Source of the DNA: Terasakiella sp. SH-1
GTDB lineage: Bacteria; Pseudomonadota; Alphaproteobacteria; Rhodospirillales; Terasakiellaceae
DNA: 64,000 nucleotides
Assembly: GCF_004564135.1 (NCBI RefSeq)
Contig: NZ_CP038255.1
Location: 1,847,501 to 1,911,500, forward strand
Direction: 5' to 3'
Made by a program: the position numbers and the translations under genes. Position 1 is the stretch's first letter; each line of letters starts with the position of its first letter. The notes under the pieces are model-generated. The model saw only the letters and a list, made by a program, of their open reading frames with translations. It was not told the DNA's origin and made no database searches. Shown piece after piece: positions 38,457-48,224 of the stretch.

Positions 38457-38976
38457 GCGACTCCTTTGATTTACCTCATTTCACCTATAGATCGCAAGCC
38501 CTGGATTGGCCCGATAGATAAAAGGGGAAGAAAGAAAAATCATCATCATCGCATTTAAGACATTGTGAAATTAAAATCCTACCGTTATGTTAACGACCGC
38601 GTGAAAAAGCGCTCTTATTTGTCGAAACTTCTATTTTTCAGGGGATCAGTCCTTGATCACCTTGTCTGGAAAATGGACTTTAATGTTTGCACAGAATTGA
38701 GTTCACGCCGATTTGACGCACGGTCTATGTGCGCGAAACGTAGCGCTTGCAATGACTTAAGACACCTATTCGAGGTTTTCATGCTGGCAAGAGCAGACCA
38801 TACTATCAAAATGAATGAAACGGGACTTCCCGCTTCACGTTTTGTTATGGGCGCCGCTGGCATTTCTACCAAAAAAATTCACAAAAAATATAGCAGCAAC
38901 GTTCAACTGGGGCACGTCCATCTGACTGTGCGCTCCCATCATATGCGCGTTTCTGCATTATGGAGTTACAAGCCTA
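38457..38976 (+). other. 520-base intergenic region and probable long rne leader
   Basis: No convincing gene: the 168-codon frame 38565-39071 overlaps rne and has a Cys/Arg/Ser-rich composition unlike a protein. A long leader before rne fits the autoregulated 5' untranslated regions known for RNase E genes elsewhere. I saw no clean promoter or known RNA family. Confidence 0.45.
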
Positions 38977-41559
38977 ATGGCAACCAAACGCATGTTAATC
39001 GATGCAACGCATCCGGAAGAGACCCGGGTCGTCGTTGTCGATGGAAATCGTCTAGAAGAACTGGAATTTGAATCCGCTAGCCGTAAACAGCTCAAAGGAA
39101 ATATCTATCTCGCAAAAGTCACCCGTGTAGAGCCTAGCCTGCAAGCCGCCTTTGTTGAATATGGCGGCAACCGCCATGGTTTTTTGGCTTTTAACGAGAT
39201 CCATCCAGACTATTATCAAATCCCGGTTTCTGATCGTGAAGAATATGAAGCCGATGTTGATGAAAATGGCGATGACGCAGAACCGGACCCGGATGCAGCC
39301 GTAGAAGAATCCGGTGCAGATGATAGCGATCAGGTGGAACACAACCGCCCAAAATACCGCAATCAGCGTCGCTACAAAATTCAGGAAGTCATCAAGAAAC
39401 GCCAAATCATCTTGGTGCAGGTTGTTAAGGAAGAGCGCGGCAACAAAGGGGCAGCCCTCACAACTTACCTGTCACTGGCAGGTCGTTATTGCGTGTTGAT
39501 GCCCAATACGGATAAAGGCGGGGGGATTTCGCGAAAAATTTCCAACGTGAAAGACCGCAAGCGCCTGAAGTCTGTTCTGGCTGAACTCAGCATCCCAAAA
39601 GGAACGGCTGTGATCGTGCGAACAGCGGGTTCTGAACGCTCCAAAGCGGAAATTAAACGCGATTTTGAATATCTCATGCGTTTATGGTCCAACATTCGCG
39701 ATGTGACCCTCCAAAGTCAGGCCCCTGCCCTGATTTATGAAGAAGCCAACCTGATCAAACGATCCATCCGCGACATGTACAGTCGCGATATTGACGAAGT
39801 TCTGGTTGAAGGCGAAGATGGCTACCGTACCGCCAAAGACTTCATGAAAATGCTGATCCCCAGCCATGCAAAGAAGGTTCAGCCCTATCGTGAAGAGTCA
39901 AAAATTCCGCTTTACCATCGCTATCAGGTTGAAGGCCAGCTTGATGCCATGCACAGCCCGATTGTGCAGCTGCCAAGCGGGGGCTATATTGTCATTAACC
40001 CGACAGAAGCCCTTGTTGCCATTGATGTGAACTCTGGTCGTTCGACCAAGGAACGCAACATCGAAGAAACAGCACTGAAAACCAACCTGGAAGCCGCAGA
40101 AGAAATTGCCCGTTCCCTGCGCCTGCGTGACCTCGCAGGCTTGGTGGTTGTTGACTTCATTGATATGGAGATTTCACGCAACCAGTCAGCCGTTGAACGT
40201 CGCATTAAAGAGGCCATGAAGCATGACCGCGCCCGTATTCAGATCGGCCGCATCAGCCCATTTGGCTTGCTTGAAATGTCGCGCCAACGTCTGCGCCCAA
40301 GCTTCACGGAAACCAGCACGGAACCTTGTCACTTCTGTCATGGTACTGGTGTGCGCCGTTCGCTGGAATCAACCGTTCTGCATGTTCTGCGTGTGATTGA
40401 AGAAGAAGGCATCCGCCGTCGCAGTGATGAAATCATCGTTCATGTGCCAACGCAGGTTGCCCTTTATATCCTGAACCAGAAACGTGACCTGCTGGCTGCG
40501 ATTGAAGAACGCTACCAAATGGCTGTACAGCTGTGTGGTGATGACAGTCTGGTATCGCCAGAATACAAACTGGAACGTATCAAGGCCAAACAAGGTGGGG
40601 ACAGCAATAACGTGCGCCCATTGGGACCAGAAGATTCAACCAACCTGGAAAACATCAAGGATGAAGTTCTTGATGGTGGTGACGATGATGAAGATGGTGA
40701 TAACCGTAAACGTCGCCGTCGCCGTCGTCCGCGCCGTCGCAAGACTGAAAATCAGTCTTCTGAAACAGATGCTGAAATCATCGAAAACGAAGATGAAATT
40801 GGCGAAGACGATGAAGATGACAAGCCGCGCAAACGCCGTCGCCGTGGAAAACGTGGAGGCCGTCGCCGTTCACGCCGCACCAACGAAGATGGCATCGAAA
40901 TCGAAAGTGAAGATGGCGAAGATGCCGATTTGGAATCTGATGTCACTGAAAATTCTACAGAAGAGAACCCTCAGGAAGACAATCAGGACGAAGAAAAACC
41001 ACGCCGTCGCCCACGCCGTCGCGGTATGCGCCGCCGTCGCCCCGATAATGACGATATAAGCGAAGAAACAACTTCAGCCCCAGAAGAATCTGCTGAAGAG
41101 GTTGCGGCTACTCCTGCTGTCGAAGAAGAAGTCAGCGAAGAGGACAAGCCGAAGAAAAAGACCACACGACGTCGTACAACTCGTAAAAAAGCCGATGAAG
41201 AACAAGCTGAAACAGCTGAGACTTCAACGGAAGAAAGCGAGGAAGAACCAAAGCGCAAAACAACACGTCGACGCACATCAACACGCAAAACCAAGACAGT
41301 AGAGGATTCAGAAAACACAGAAGAATCTCCAACTGACGAGGAAAAGCCCAAACGTGCACCACGTAAACGTCGCACGACGAAAAAGGATGATGCAGCAGAA
41401 GCGACAGAAGCACCTGCTGTAGAAGAGAAAAAAGCCGAAGAGCCAAAGGTTGAAGCAAAAATGATTGCAACCACGGCCGTAACGGTTAAATCAGTTGACG
41501 GCACACATGAAGAAGTCACTGAAGATAAACCGAAACGCAAAGGCTGGTGGAGCCGCTAG
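38977..41559 (+). CDS. rne: ribonuclease E
   Basis: 860 residues. The S1 domain (GNIYLAKVTRVEPSLQAAFV) is interrupted by an acidic insert (about residues 90-125, as in other alphaproteobacteria), followed by the 5'-sensor/RNase H-like region, the DNase I-like core (VAIDVNSGRSTKERNIEETA; VVDFIDME) and the zinc-link EPCHFCHGTG. Residues 550-860 are disordered, alternating acidic runs with Arg-rich blocks for RNA binding. The last residues KRKGWWSR match the GWW motif that docks PNPase in Caulobacter. It scaffolds the RNA degradosome. Confidence 0.96.
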   Translation: MATKRMLIDATHPEETRVVVVDGNRLEELEFESASRKQLKGNIYLAKVTRVEPSLQAAFVEYGGNRHGFLAFNEIHPDYYQIPVSDREEYEADVDENGDDAEPDPDAAVEESGADDSDQVEHNRPKYRNQRRYKIQEVIKKRQIILVQVVKEERGNKGAALTTYLSLAGRYCVLMPNTDKGGGISRKISNVKDRKRLKSVLAELSIPKGTAVIVRTAGSERSKAEIKRDFEYLMRLWSNIRDVTLQSQAPALIYEEANLIKRSIRDMYSRDIDEVLVEGEDGYRTAKDFMKMLIPSHAKKVQPYREESKIPLYHRYQVEGQLDAMHSPIVQLPSGGYIVINPTEALVAIDVNSGRSTKERNIEETALKTNLEAAEEIARSLRLRDLAGLVVVDFIDMEISRNQSAVERRIKEAMKHDRARIQIGRISPFGLLEMSRQRLRPSFTETSTEPCHFCHGTGVRRSLESTVLHVLRVIEEEGIRRRSDEIIVHVPTQVALYILNQKRDLLAAIEERYQMAVQLCGDDSLVSPEYKLERIKAKQGGDSNNVRPLGPEDSTNLENIKDEVLDGGDDDEDGDNRKRRRRRRPRRRKTENQSSETDAEIIENEDEIGEDDEDDKPRKRRRRGKRGGRRRSRRTNEDGIEIESEDGEDADLESDVTENSTEENPQEDNQDEEKPRRRPRRRGMRRRRPDNDDISEETTSAPEESAEEVAATPAVEEEVSEEDKPKKKTTRRRTTRKKADEEQAETAETSTEESEEEPKRKTTRRRTSTRKTKTVEDSENTEESPTDEEKPKRAPRKRRTTKKDDAAEATEAPAVEEKKAEEPKVEAKMIATTAVTVKSVDGTHEEVTEDKPKRKGWWSR

Positions 41560-41580
41560 GCCCCGACCACCTCTTTTAAA

Positions 41581-41625
41581 CACAAAAAAAGCGAGCAGCC
41601 TTGATGGTAGCTCGCTTTTTTTGTG
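41581..41625 (+). terminator. intrinsic terminator of rne
   Basis: CACAAAAAAAGCGAGC and GCTCGCTTTTTTTGTG form a perfect stem around a 13-base loop. Confidence 0.9.
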
Positions 41626-41788
41626 CCTGACGATGAACAAAACCTAAAGTAGTTAAATTATTACTCAACACTCTCAATACATAACCGACGATCTAATACA
41701 TCAGGGTAACTTACAATTAATAGAATATATGTTATCTTATATCCATAAAAACAATATAACTATTCTAAACAGCGAGAGAAAATTAAAG

Positions 41789-41947
41789 ATGGTTGAAAAA
41801 ATCAAATGCGGGGAAGGCGAGCACTGCCTGCGTTGCAAATTTAACGAAACTTTGTCAAAAATTGGCAGACTTGCAGGCTTTACAAAAAACAAAAAAGGCC
41901 GTTGCGACTGGTTTTCTGATAAGAGCAAAACCTCAAGCAGTACGTGA
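41789..41947 (+). CDS. tiny Cys protein (52 aa)
   Basis: About 52 residues from MVEKIKCGEGEHCLRC, with KNKKGRCDWF further on: four cysteines, with a CxxC core and a basic C-terminal half. The frame extends to 41729 but AAGAT-spaced ATG 41789 gives a more compact product. Not the same pattern as the pair near 7.2 kb (no IGCxDIC). Unknown function, modest confidence that it is translated. Confidence 0.4.
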   Translation: MVEKIKCGEGEHCLRCKFNETLSKIGRLAGFTKNKKGRCDWFSDKSKTSSST

Positions 41948-41958
41948 GCTTCTTCTTT

Positions 41959-43107
41959 TTAAGAGAGATACTCTTTTAAACGCATGGCTGCCTCTTGCAT
42001 ATGCGCATAGCTTCCTGCATAGGAAAAGCGCATAAAATGGTGGCCACGCGCTTCATCAAAATCGACGCCCGGCGTTAAAGCAACACCGGTTTCACTTAAA
42101 ATTTTCTTGCAAAATGCCTGACTGTCATTCGTCAAATGGGCAACATCTGCATAAATATAAAAAGCACCATCACTTGGGGCCAGGCGATTAAAGCCTGCCT
42201 TTGGCAGCTCATTGAGCAAAAGCTCGCGATTGCGTGCATAAGCAGCCACATTTTGATCTAGTTCTTCCAAACAGTCAAAGGCCGCAATGCCACCAAACTG
42301 GGATAATGTCGGGGCTGAAATAAACAGGTTTTGCGCCAGACATTCAATGGGGCGTACCATATCTTGCGGTACCACCATCCAGCCCAAGCGCCAACCTGTC
42401 ATGGAAAAATATTTGGAAAAGCTATTCACCAAAATGGCATTGTCGCTGAATTCCACCGCAGTATCTGCTTTACGCCCGTAAGTAATGCCGTGATAAATCT
42501 CATCAGAAATAAAGCGAATGCCATTGCCATCACAATAAGCACAAAGCGCCTGAAGATCATCCCGCGATAACATACTGCCTGTTGGATTGCCCGGACTGGC
42601 AACAATCAGACCATCCAATGTCACATCCAAACTGTCCAGCATTTCAGGCGTCGGCTGAAAGTGGGTTTCTGGCCCCACAGGAATTTCAACAGGCTCATAA
42701 CCCAAGGCACGCAAAATATTACGATAAGCCGGATACCCCGGTGCCGTCAGCCCCACCTTATCCCCAGCCTCAAAAGCAGACAGGAACGACAATAAGAACG
42801 CCCCGGATGACCCGGTTGTCACCACAACCCGTTCAGCAGCAATCGAAACGCCATAATAGTCCTGATAATATTGTGCAATACGTTCGCGCAATTGCGGGAT
42901 GCCCAAGGCATCCGTGTAGCCGATTTTATCAGCCATCAATGCTTTCTGGGTGGCCTCCAGCACCGCCTGTGGCGCACTTGTGCTGGGCTGGCCGACTTCC
43001 ATATGCAGCACATCTCCACCACTGGCTTCACGTTCATTGGCAGCACGCATAACATCCATGACGATGAAGGGAGCAACCGTTCCCCTTTTTGCAATTTTCA
43101 ACGCCAT
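41959..43107 (-). CDS. PLP-dependent class I/II aminotransferase
   Basis: 382 residues. Fold-type I aminotransferase of the aspartate-aminotransferase family: VEVGQPSTSAPQAV-like start, ASPGNPTGSML, ISDEIYHGITYG and the PLP lysine in NSFSKYFSMTGWRLGW; terminal R in HFMRFSYA binds the substrate carboxylate. The substrate cannot be deduced. Three bases separate it from the upstream gamma-glutamyltransferase-like gene, so the pair is an operon. Confidence 0.9.
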   Translation of the reverse strand: MALKIAKRGTVAPFIVMDVMRAANEREASGGDVLHMEVGQPSTSAPQAVLEATQKALMADKIGYTDALGIPQLRERIAQYYQDYYGVSIAAERVVVTTGSSGAFLLSFLSAFEAGDKVGLTAPGYPAYRNILRALGYEPVEIPVGPETHFQPTPEMLDSLDVTLDGLIVASPGNPTGSMLSRDDLQALCAYCDGNGIRFISDEIYHGITYGRKADTAVEFSDNAILVNSFSKYFSMTGWRLGWMVVPQDMVRPIECLAQNLFISAPTLSQFGGIAAFDCLEELDQNVAAYARNRELLLNELPKAGFNRLAPSDGAFYIYADVAHLTNDSQAFCKKILSETGVALTPGVDFDEARGHHFMRFSYAGSYAHMQEAAMRLKEYLS

Positions 43108-43109
43108 AA

Positions 43110-44789
43110 TCAGTCCGCCCCAACAGCAAGGCCATAGCCACGAGGATCATTCAACGCGCGACAGCTTTCTGGATGGGCATGCAAACCTTCTGCACAGGCA
43201 ATACCGTTGACAATCCCCAGTCCCTGAACCGCAGAAGTCTTGTATCCCATGGATTGAAGTTGGCGCAAGACATCTGCTGACACGCCCTTTTCATGATACA
43301 ACACATCCGGTGCCCCACCATGATGGGTACGCGCGGCCTTAATTGTATTTTCCGGTGATTGTCCCCCCATGATGATACGAGAGGCAACCCCGACAAGGGC
43401 TGTTGGTGCCGTCACCCCTCGTGAGGCTGCACCGGCAAAATAGGTTTCATTCGAATTCGGGTTAACCACCAACATCGGACCAAGTGGCATCGGCCCCCGG
43501 CCATTCAGGCCCGGTAAGGCTGACAACAAAACACCTGTGCCCGGTGCAATGCGCCCAACCCCAAAACCATTATTCATGGACACATTACAGGCAACAGCCA
43601 CCCCGTAGCGATCAACCGCTGCCATGCTTAAGGCACTGGGGGCTTCCGGTGTGGCTTGTGGAACATATTTTAAACTTGCCGCCTGTTGATGGCGGGTTTC
43701 ACTCATGCCCTGCATCAGCTCTTGAATATGAGTGTCACGCACCAATTGATCTGCAGCGATAAGAGAACGTCCAGACGGTGTAACCCAGCGAGCACGGTCC
43801 CCAAAGGCACGCATGGAGGATTCTGCCAACATATGGGTACGGGTTGCTTCATCAGCACTGTCAAAATCCCCATATTCAGACAACATTGACCACATTTGTG
43901 CCCCGACAACACCTGCCGCTGCGGGAGGTGGAGCGAAATGGGCAATTTTATAATCGTAATCCAGACTTTTCACCGTTTCACGCCAAACCGGAAGGGCTTC
44001 GCGCAAATCCTGCGCACTCAAGTGAGCGCCAGCCGCCTTCACCGCTGCGATAAAGCGATTGGCATAAGGACCAACATAAAGCGCCCCCGGCCCCTTGGTG
44101 CGAATTTCTGTCAGGGTTGCCGCCAGATCGAACTGTTTAATAAAATCACCTTCCCGGACAGGCTGGCCGTCTTCTTTGGCAAAAATACGGGCAGCTTCCT
44201 TATCCTGGATCAAGGCCCTTGCCACAGGCTTCATTTCCGCAGCCAGCGCACGTGAGACCTGCGTCCCAAAACGCGCAAGATTTTCCGCCGGGGAAATCAA
44301 TTGCGCCCAACGCAGGTCCCCATATTTGGATTGTAACACAAAGAATCCACGGGCATTCATGGGGACCCCGACCGGGCGTTCTGTCCCCGGTGGAATTGTT
44401 TTTGGAGCTTTTGACAGAAAATCCAGTGCTTCTGTTGTTTCTGTTTGACGGTCATGGATCAAACAGACCCCGCCCCCACCCAGGCTGGCCGTCGCAGGCA
44501 TCGTGACACTGGCAGCAAAATACATGGCCGTCACCGCGTCTGCCGCAGTTCCCCCGGCACTTAAGACGTCACGCCCGACAAGAGCTGCACGCGGTTCGTC
44601 AATACTCACTCCACCGATAAAGCCCTGAACAAAACCGATTTTACCTTTGTCTTCGGCCTTTTCTCCGGTTGCACAGGCGGTTAATGAAACCAGCATTGTG
44701 CATGCTGCCAATTGACGCAACCGCAATGGCAGGCTAGCTTTAGGGAAATTTGATATATTTAAGCGGTGAGAAAGCGTGCGAAAAACCAT
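43110..44789 (-). CDS. gamma-glutamyltransferase-like lipoprotein lacking the catalytic threonine
   Basis: About 560 residues; the frame is open to 44951 but would overlap the divergent gene at 44776, so a start at 44789 or later is favoured. The lipobox LTAC follows RLRQLAACTMLVS. The fold is recognisable (GGTAADAV, GGGGVCLIHD, GVPMNARGFFVLQSKYG, PGTGVLL), but key residues are gone: the nucleophile Thr of TTHxSVVD is replaced (SALSMAAVD), the substrate Arg of LDxRE is LDFLS, and the SSMSP and SPGG motifs are MPLGP and AASRG. Probably not an active transpeptidase. Confidence 0.8.
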   Translation of the reverse strand: MVFRTLSHRLNISNFPKASLPLRLRQLAACTMLVSLTACATGEKAEDKGKIGFVQGFIGGVSIDEPRAALVGRDVLSAGGTAADAVTAMYFAASVTMPATASLGGGGVCLIHDRQTETTEALDFLSKAPKTIPPGTERPVGVPMNARGFFVLQSKYGDLRWAQLISPAENLARFGTQVSRALAAEMKPVARALIQDKEAARIFAKEDGQPVREGDFIKQFDLAATLTEIRTKGPGALYVGPYANRFIAAVKAAGAHLSAQDLREALPVWRETVKSLDYDYKIAHFAPPPAAAGVVGAQMWSMLSEYGDFDSADEATRTHMLAESSMRAFGDRARWVTPSGRSLIAADQLVRDTHIQELMQGMSETRHQQAASLKYVPQATPEAPSALSMAAVDRYGVAVACNVSMNNGFGVGRIAPGTGVLLSALPGLNGRGPMPLGPMLVVNPNSNETYFAGAASRGVTAPTALVGVASRIIMGGQSPENTIKAARTHHGGAPDVLYHEKGVSADVLRQLQSMGYKTSAVQGLGIVNGIACAEGLHAHPESCRALNDPRGYGLAVGAD

Positions 44790-46134
44790 TAAACTTCTTT
44801 TCTTTGTTACGTGTTGGACCCTGTCTTTCCACATCGTTGCTGCGAAAAATGCGGCCGCGCTGACCTTCATTCGCGATGCGGAAATCGAAAATACCATTGC
44901 CTTGTTCGCAAAGCCAATTTTTGATGCCGCCGGACTGGAAGCCGACAACATCCAAATCTATCTGGTTAAGGACAGTAGACTCAACGCTTTTGTTGCCGGT
45001 GGGCAAAAACTTTTTATTCATACCGGCTTATTACAGCGTAGCCGCACCCCTGAACAAGTCATTGGCGTGATTGCACACGAAACAGGCCACATTGCAGGGG
45101 GGCATTTATCCCGACTTCGCCAAAAAATGCAAAGCGCATCCCCCGAATCGATTTTAGGTTATGTTTTAGGGGGGGCAGCGGTCCTTGCCGGGCGCCCGGA
45201 TGCCGGTTCTGCCCTGATCTTGGGCGGACAAGATATGGCCATGCGCTCCTTGCTACAATATAGCCGCACAGAAGAAGGCTCTGCCGACCAAGCCGCCATT
45301 TCCTATCTGGAAGCCAAAAAAGTGTCTTCCAAGGGGCTCTTGCAGTTTTTTGAAATCCTGAAACAAAACGAACTGACCACAACAGCAAACCAGAACCCTT
45401 ATATTCGTTCTCACCCTTTAACGGCAGAACGGATTTCTTTTTTAAATGATCATGTGAAGAAATCCCAATACAGCCAAAAACGGGTTCCTGCACAATATAT
45501 TGAAATGCACGCCCGCATGCGCGCCAAACTGGATTCCTATCTGTTACCGGCTGCTCATACCATGCGCCTTTATCCCCTGGGCGATAATTCCATTGCCGCA
45601 CGTTATGCCCGCGCACAAGCCTATCATAAAGACAGCCAGCTGGATAAAGCCCTTCGTGAAGTTGACACTTTGATCACAGAACGTCCAAAAGACCCTTTCT
45701 TTCATGAACTTAAAGGGCAAATTCTTTTTGAAAACGGCAAACTGATGGACGCTATCAGCGCCTATGAAAAGGCTGTTGAAATTTTGCCTAATCAACCCCA
45801 GTTGCTTTTGGCCCTCGGGCGTAGCTATCTGGAAACAGAAGATCCACTGCACCTGGGCAATGCCATTACATTGTTGGAACAATCGGTACAGCGCGATAAA
45901 AAGTCCAGCTTTGTCTGGCGTCAATTGGGCATTGCCTATGGCCGTTCCGGGCGTATGGCGGAAAGCTCCCTTGCCCTGGCAGAAGAAGCTTACCTGCAAC
46001 GTCGTTACAAAGATGCAATCTATCTGGCCGGACGGGCTGAAAAAGACCTTAAAACCGGGTCGCGTCACTGGATTCAGGCCCAAGACCTCCGTTTAACCGC
46101 AGAACGATTACTGAAAAAACAGAAGAAAAAATGA
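44776..46134 (+). CDS. M48-family metalloprotease with TPR repeats (BepA-like)
   Basis: 452 residues. GTG start and signal peptide (cut near VAA). The zinc motif is HETGH at 101-105 in VIGVIAHETGHIAGGHLSRL, with the third ligand in SRTEEGSADQAAI. The second half carries TPR-type helices (ARAQAYHKDSQLDKALREVD; AISAYEKAVEILPNQPQLLLALGRSYLE). This layout matches periplasmic BepA/YfgC, which clears misassembled outer-membrane proteins. Confidence 0.88.
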   Translation: MRKTIKLLFFVTCWTLSFHIVAAKNAAALTFIRDAEIENTIALFAKPIFDAAGLEADNIQIYLVKDSRLNAFVAGGQKLFIHTGLLQRSRTPEQVIGVIAHETGHIAGGHLSRLRQKMQSASPESILGYVLGGAAVLAGRPDAGSALILGGQDMAMRSLLQYSRTEEGSADQAAISYLEAKKVSSKGLLQFFEILKQNELTTTANQNPYIRSHPLTAERISFLNDHVKKSQYSQKRVPAQYIEMHARMRAKLDSYLLPAAHTMRLYPLGDNSIAARYARAQAYHKDSQLDKALREVDTLITERPKDPFFHELKGQILFENGKLMDAISAYEKAVEILPNQPQLLLALGRSYLETEDPLHLGNAITLLEQSVQRDKKSSFVWRQLGIAYGRSGRMAESSLALAEEAYLQRRYKDAIYLAGRAEKDLKTGSRHWIQAQDLRLTAERLLKKQKKK

Positions 46135-46874
46135 TCCGTTCCCCACGCCTTATCATTTTGCTCTTAAGCCTTTTCTTACTGGAAGGCTGCGTCACACAAA
46201 AAAAAGAACAGTTTCTAAAAATCGGAACTGGTAGCCGCATTGATATTCTTGGCCCGCGCATTCAGTTCACCCCGGCAGAACTCCCGGCGGGATGGGTGGT
46301 GGAAGGGATGGACTACCCCAAAGTTCTGGGCAGTCAAAACCGCATCGCAAACCTGCAACATGTCAATGTCAACGGTATTTACGCCACCCATATTCAAAAC
46401 TCTACAAAAGACTTTATTGTCGCGCGCTATACCAAAGCCAACCTGCTCGTCACCCCTTATCTGAGCTGGATGTGGAATGTCTCAGAACATAAAGGGCAAC
46501 ACCACCCGGTACGCTTATTGGTCGGTTTTTACGGCGGTGTGCCCCAAAGTCCGCCCCTGAATAATAACGCCTTTATCTGGCGCGGGGAAAAGCTGCCGCC
46601 TTTTGACCGCCTGCTTGCCATTGGTTTTGATGACATGGCCCTGAAACGGGGCAATCTCTATAATATGGGGCAGGTGAAATATTATGTTCAACGCGGTGGG
46701 ATTGAACAAACCCACATGTGGTATAGAGAAGCCGTTGACCTATCCCTCATTTACCAACGTGCCTGGCCCCAGGACCAACTGAGCAATACCATGATTACCT
46801 TTGTCGGTATGGGAAGTATTTCCTCAGCACAAGGGGGCGGCATCAGTTTTGCCAATATTCGTCTGGCCCGATAA
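46131..46874 (+). CDS. DUF3047-family lipoprotein
   Basis: 247 residues. Lipoprotein signal with lipobox LEGC (LLLSLFLLEGCVTQ). The DUF3047 pattern is seen in LSWMWNVSEHKGQ, HPVRLLVGFYGG and the late NTMITFVGMGSISSAQGGGISFANIRL. Function unknown. The ATG overlaps the protease stop (ATGA), so the two are coupled. Confidence 0.78.
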   Translation: MIRSPRLIILLLSLFLLEGCVTQKKEQFLKIGTGSRIDILGPRIQFTPAELPAGWVVEGMDYPKVLGSQNRIANLQHVNVNGIYATHIQNSTKDFIVARYTKANLLVTPYLSWMWNVSEHKGQHHPVRLLVGFYGGVPQSPPLNNNAFIWRGEKLPPFDRLLAIGFDDMALKRGNLYNMGQVKYYVQRGGIEQTHMWYREAVDLSLIYQRAWPQDQLSNTMITFVGMGSISSAQGGGISFANIRLAR

Positions 46875-46944
46875 GTCTTCTTGCCAGCGCCCGTCTGCTC
46901 CGCCATGATACGATCACTTTAATAACACAAAAAGAGCCCCCCTT

Positions 46945-47676
46945 ATGTTGCGCATTCTCTCTATTCTTGTTCTCAGCCTTTTCATCTGGTCATCTGCACA
47001 GGCAGAACCGCCCCTGAACCCAAGCCAACAAGATGAAGTGCGCAAGCTTGTACGTGAAACCCTGCTTGCCAATCCTGAAATTTTGATGGAAGCCATGACC
47101 ATCTTGCAACAGCGTCAGGAACAGGCACGCCTTGAAGAACAGAAACAAGCCCTCCAAACCGTTCGCAAAGAAATGATCGAAGGCCCGCTGACCCCGATTG
47201 GCGGTAACCCAAAAGGCGATGTGACCCTTGTTGAATTCTTTGATTATCAATGTGGCTATTGCAAACGCGCCTTCCCTGCTGTGATGGAAGTGATCAATAA
47301 AGATCAAAACATCCGTTATGTTATGAAAGAATTTGCGATTTTAGGCCCCGAATCAGAAGTTGCCGCCCGCGCGGCATTAGCCGCGGAAAAACAAGGCAAA
47401 TATATGGACTTCCATACAGCAATGATGACGGTGCGCGGACGGTTAAATGCGGATAAAATCATGAAAACCGCCCAAAGCGTTGGCTTGAACGTTGACCAGC
47501 TTAAAGCCGATATGCAAGCTGATGATGTGAGTGCAGAAATTAAATCCACCCGCGAAATTGCGCAAAAACTTGGCATTACGGGAACACCTGCCTTCATTAT
47601 CGGGGATCAGGTCATCCCCGGTGCTGTTCCCCCAGCGACCTTAATGGAAGCGATTAAACAACAACGTGCCAAATAG
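46945..47676 (+). CDS. periplasmic DsbA-family thiol oxidoreductase (ScsC/Com1-like)
   Basis: 243 residues with a signal peptide ending AQA. A helical N-terminal region (residues 28-75) precedes the thioredoxin fold with CGYC (C103, C106) in EFFDYQCGYCKRAF and the cis-proline loop GTPAFIIGDQVIPG. The N-terminal extension resembles the oligomerising arm of ScsC-type proteins. It oxidises or isomerises disulfides in the periplasm. Confidence 0.88.
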   Translation: MLRILSILVLSLFIWSSAQAEPPLNPSQQDEVRKLVRETLLANPEILMEAMTILQQRQEQARLEEQKQALQTVRKEMIEGPLTPIGGNPKGDVTLVEFFDYQCGYCKRAFPAVMEVINKDQNIRYVMKEFAILGPESEVAARAALAAEKQGKYMDFHTAMMTVRGRLNADKIMKTAQSVGLNVDQLKADMQADDVSAEIKSTREIAQKLGITGTPAFIIGDQVIPGAVPPATLMEAIKQQRAK

Positions 47677-47685
47677 GAAAAAACA

Positions 47686-48201
47686 ATGAAGGTGGAAATC
47701 AACAGCGTTGAAAACCTTTTGGCTCATTCCATCACCATGGAAACAGAAGCTGCTGAACGCTATCGTGAAATTGCCGATGCTATGGAAACCCACAATAATA
47801 TGGAAGTGGCCGATCTTTTTAATCTGCTGGCGGGATATGCGGACAAACATGGTGCTGAAATGCAGGAACGGGCCAAAGGGCTTGATATCCCCCACATTGC
47901 CCCCTGGGATTACGTCTGGGAAGATAATGATAGCCCAGAAGCGGCTGACCATTTCCAGACACATTACAAAATGACGCCTTACCATGTCTTGCAAATGGCC
48001 TTAAAAGTCGAAAAAGGGGCCTGTGCCTTTTACACCCAAATTGCCCAAAACAGCTCAAACCCCGATGTCATTGCCATGGCCAAAGAATTTGCAGAAGAAG
48101 AAAGTGAACATGTTGCACTGCTTGGCGAATGGGAAGGCCGCTATCCTGAACCTGATAAAAACTGGGATGAAGACCTCGACCCACCGATGATGCATGAATA
48201 A
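47686..48201 (+). CDS. ferritin-like (rubrerythrin-related) protein
   Basis: 171 residues. ME...EAAERYREIADAME, YADKHGAEMQER, ALKVEKGACAFYTQIA and FAEEESEHVALL reproduce the four-helix, two ExxH-type arrangement of ferritin-like di-iron proteins. No rubredoxin domain, so not a complete rubrerythrin. Ten bases after the dsbA-like gene. Confidence 0.82.
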   Translation: MKVEINSVENLLAHSITMETEAAERYREIADAMETHNNMEVADLFNLLAGYADKHGAEMQERAKGLDIPHIAPWDYVWEDNDSPEAADHFQTHYKMTPYHVLQMALKVEKGACAFYTQIAQNSSNPDVIAMAKEFAEEESEHVALLGEWEGRYPEPDKNWDEDLDPPMMHE

Positions 48202-48224
48202 AGGATCGGTCAATCAAAAAGGCT

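Noticed and set aside
38565-39071. 168-codon frame before rne
   Set aside because: Unprotein-like composition, overlaps the rne start, no ribosome site.
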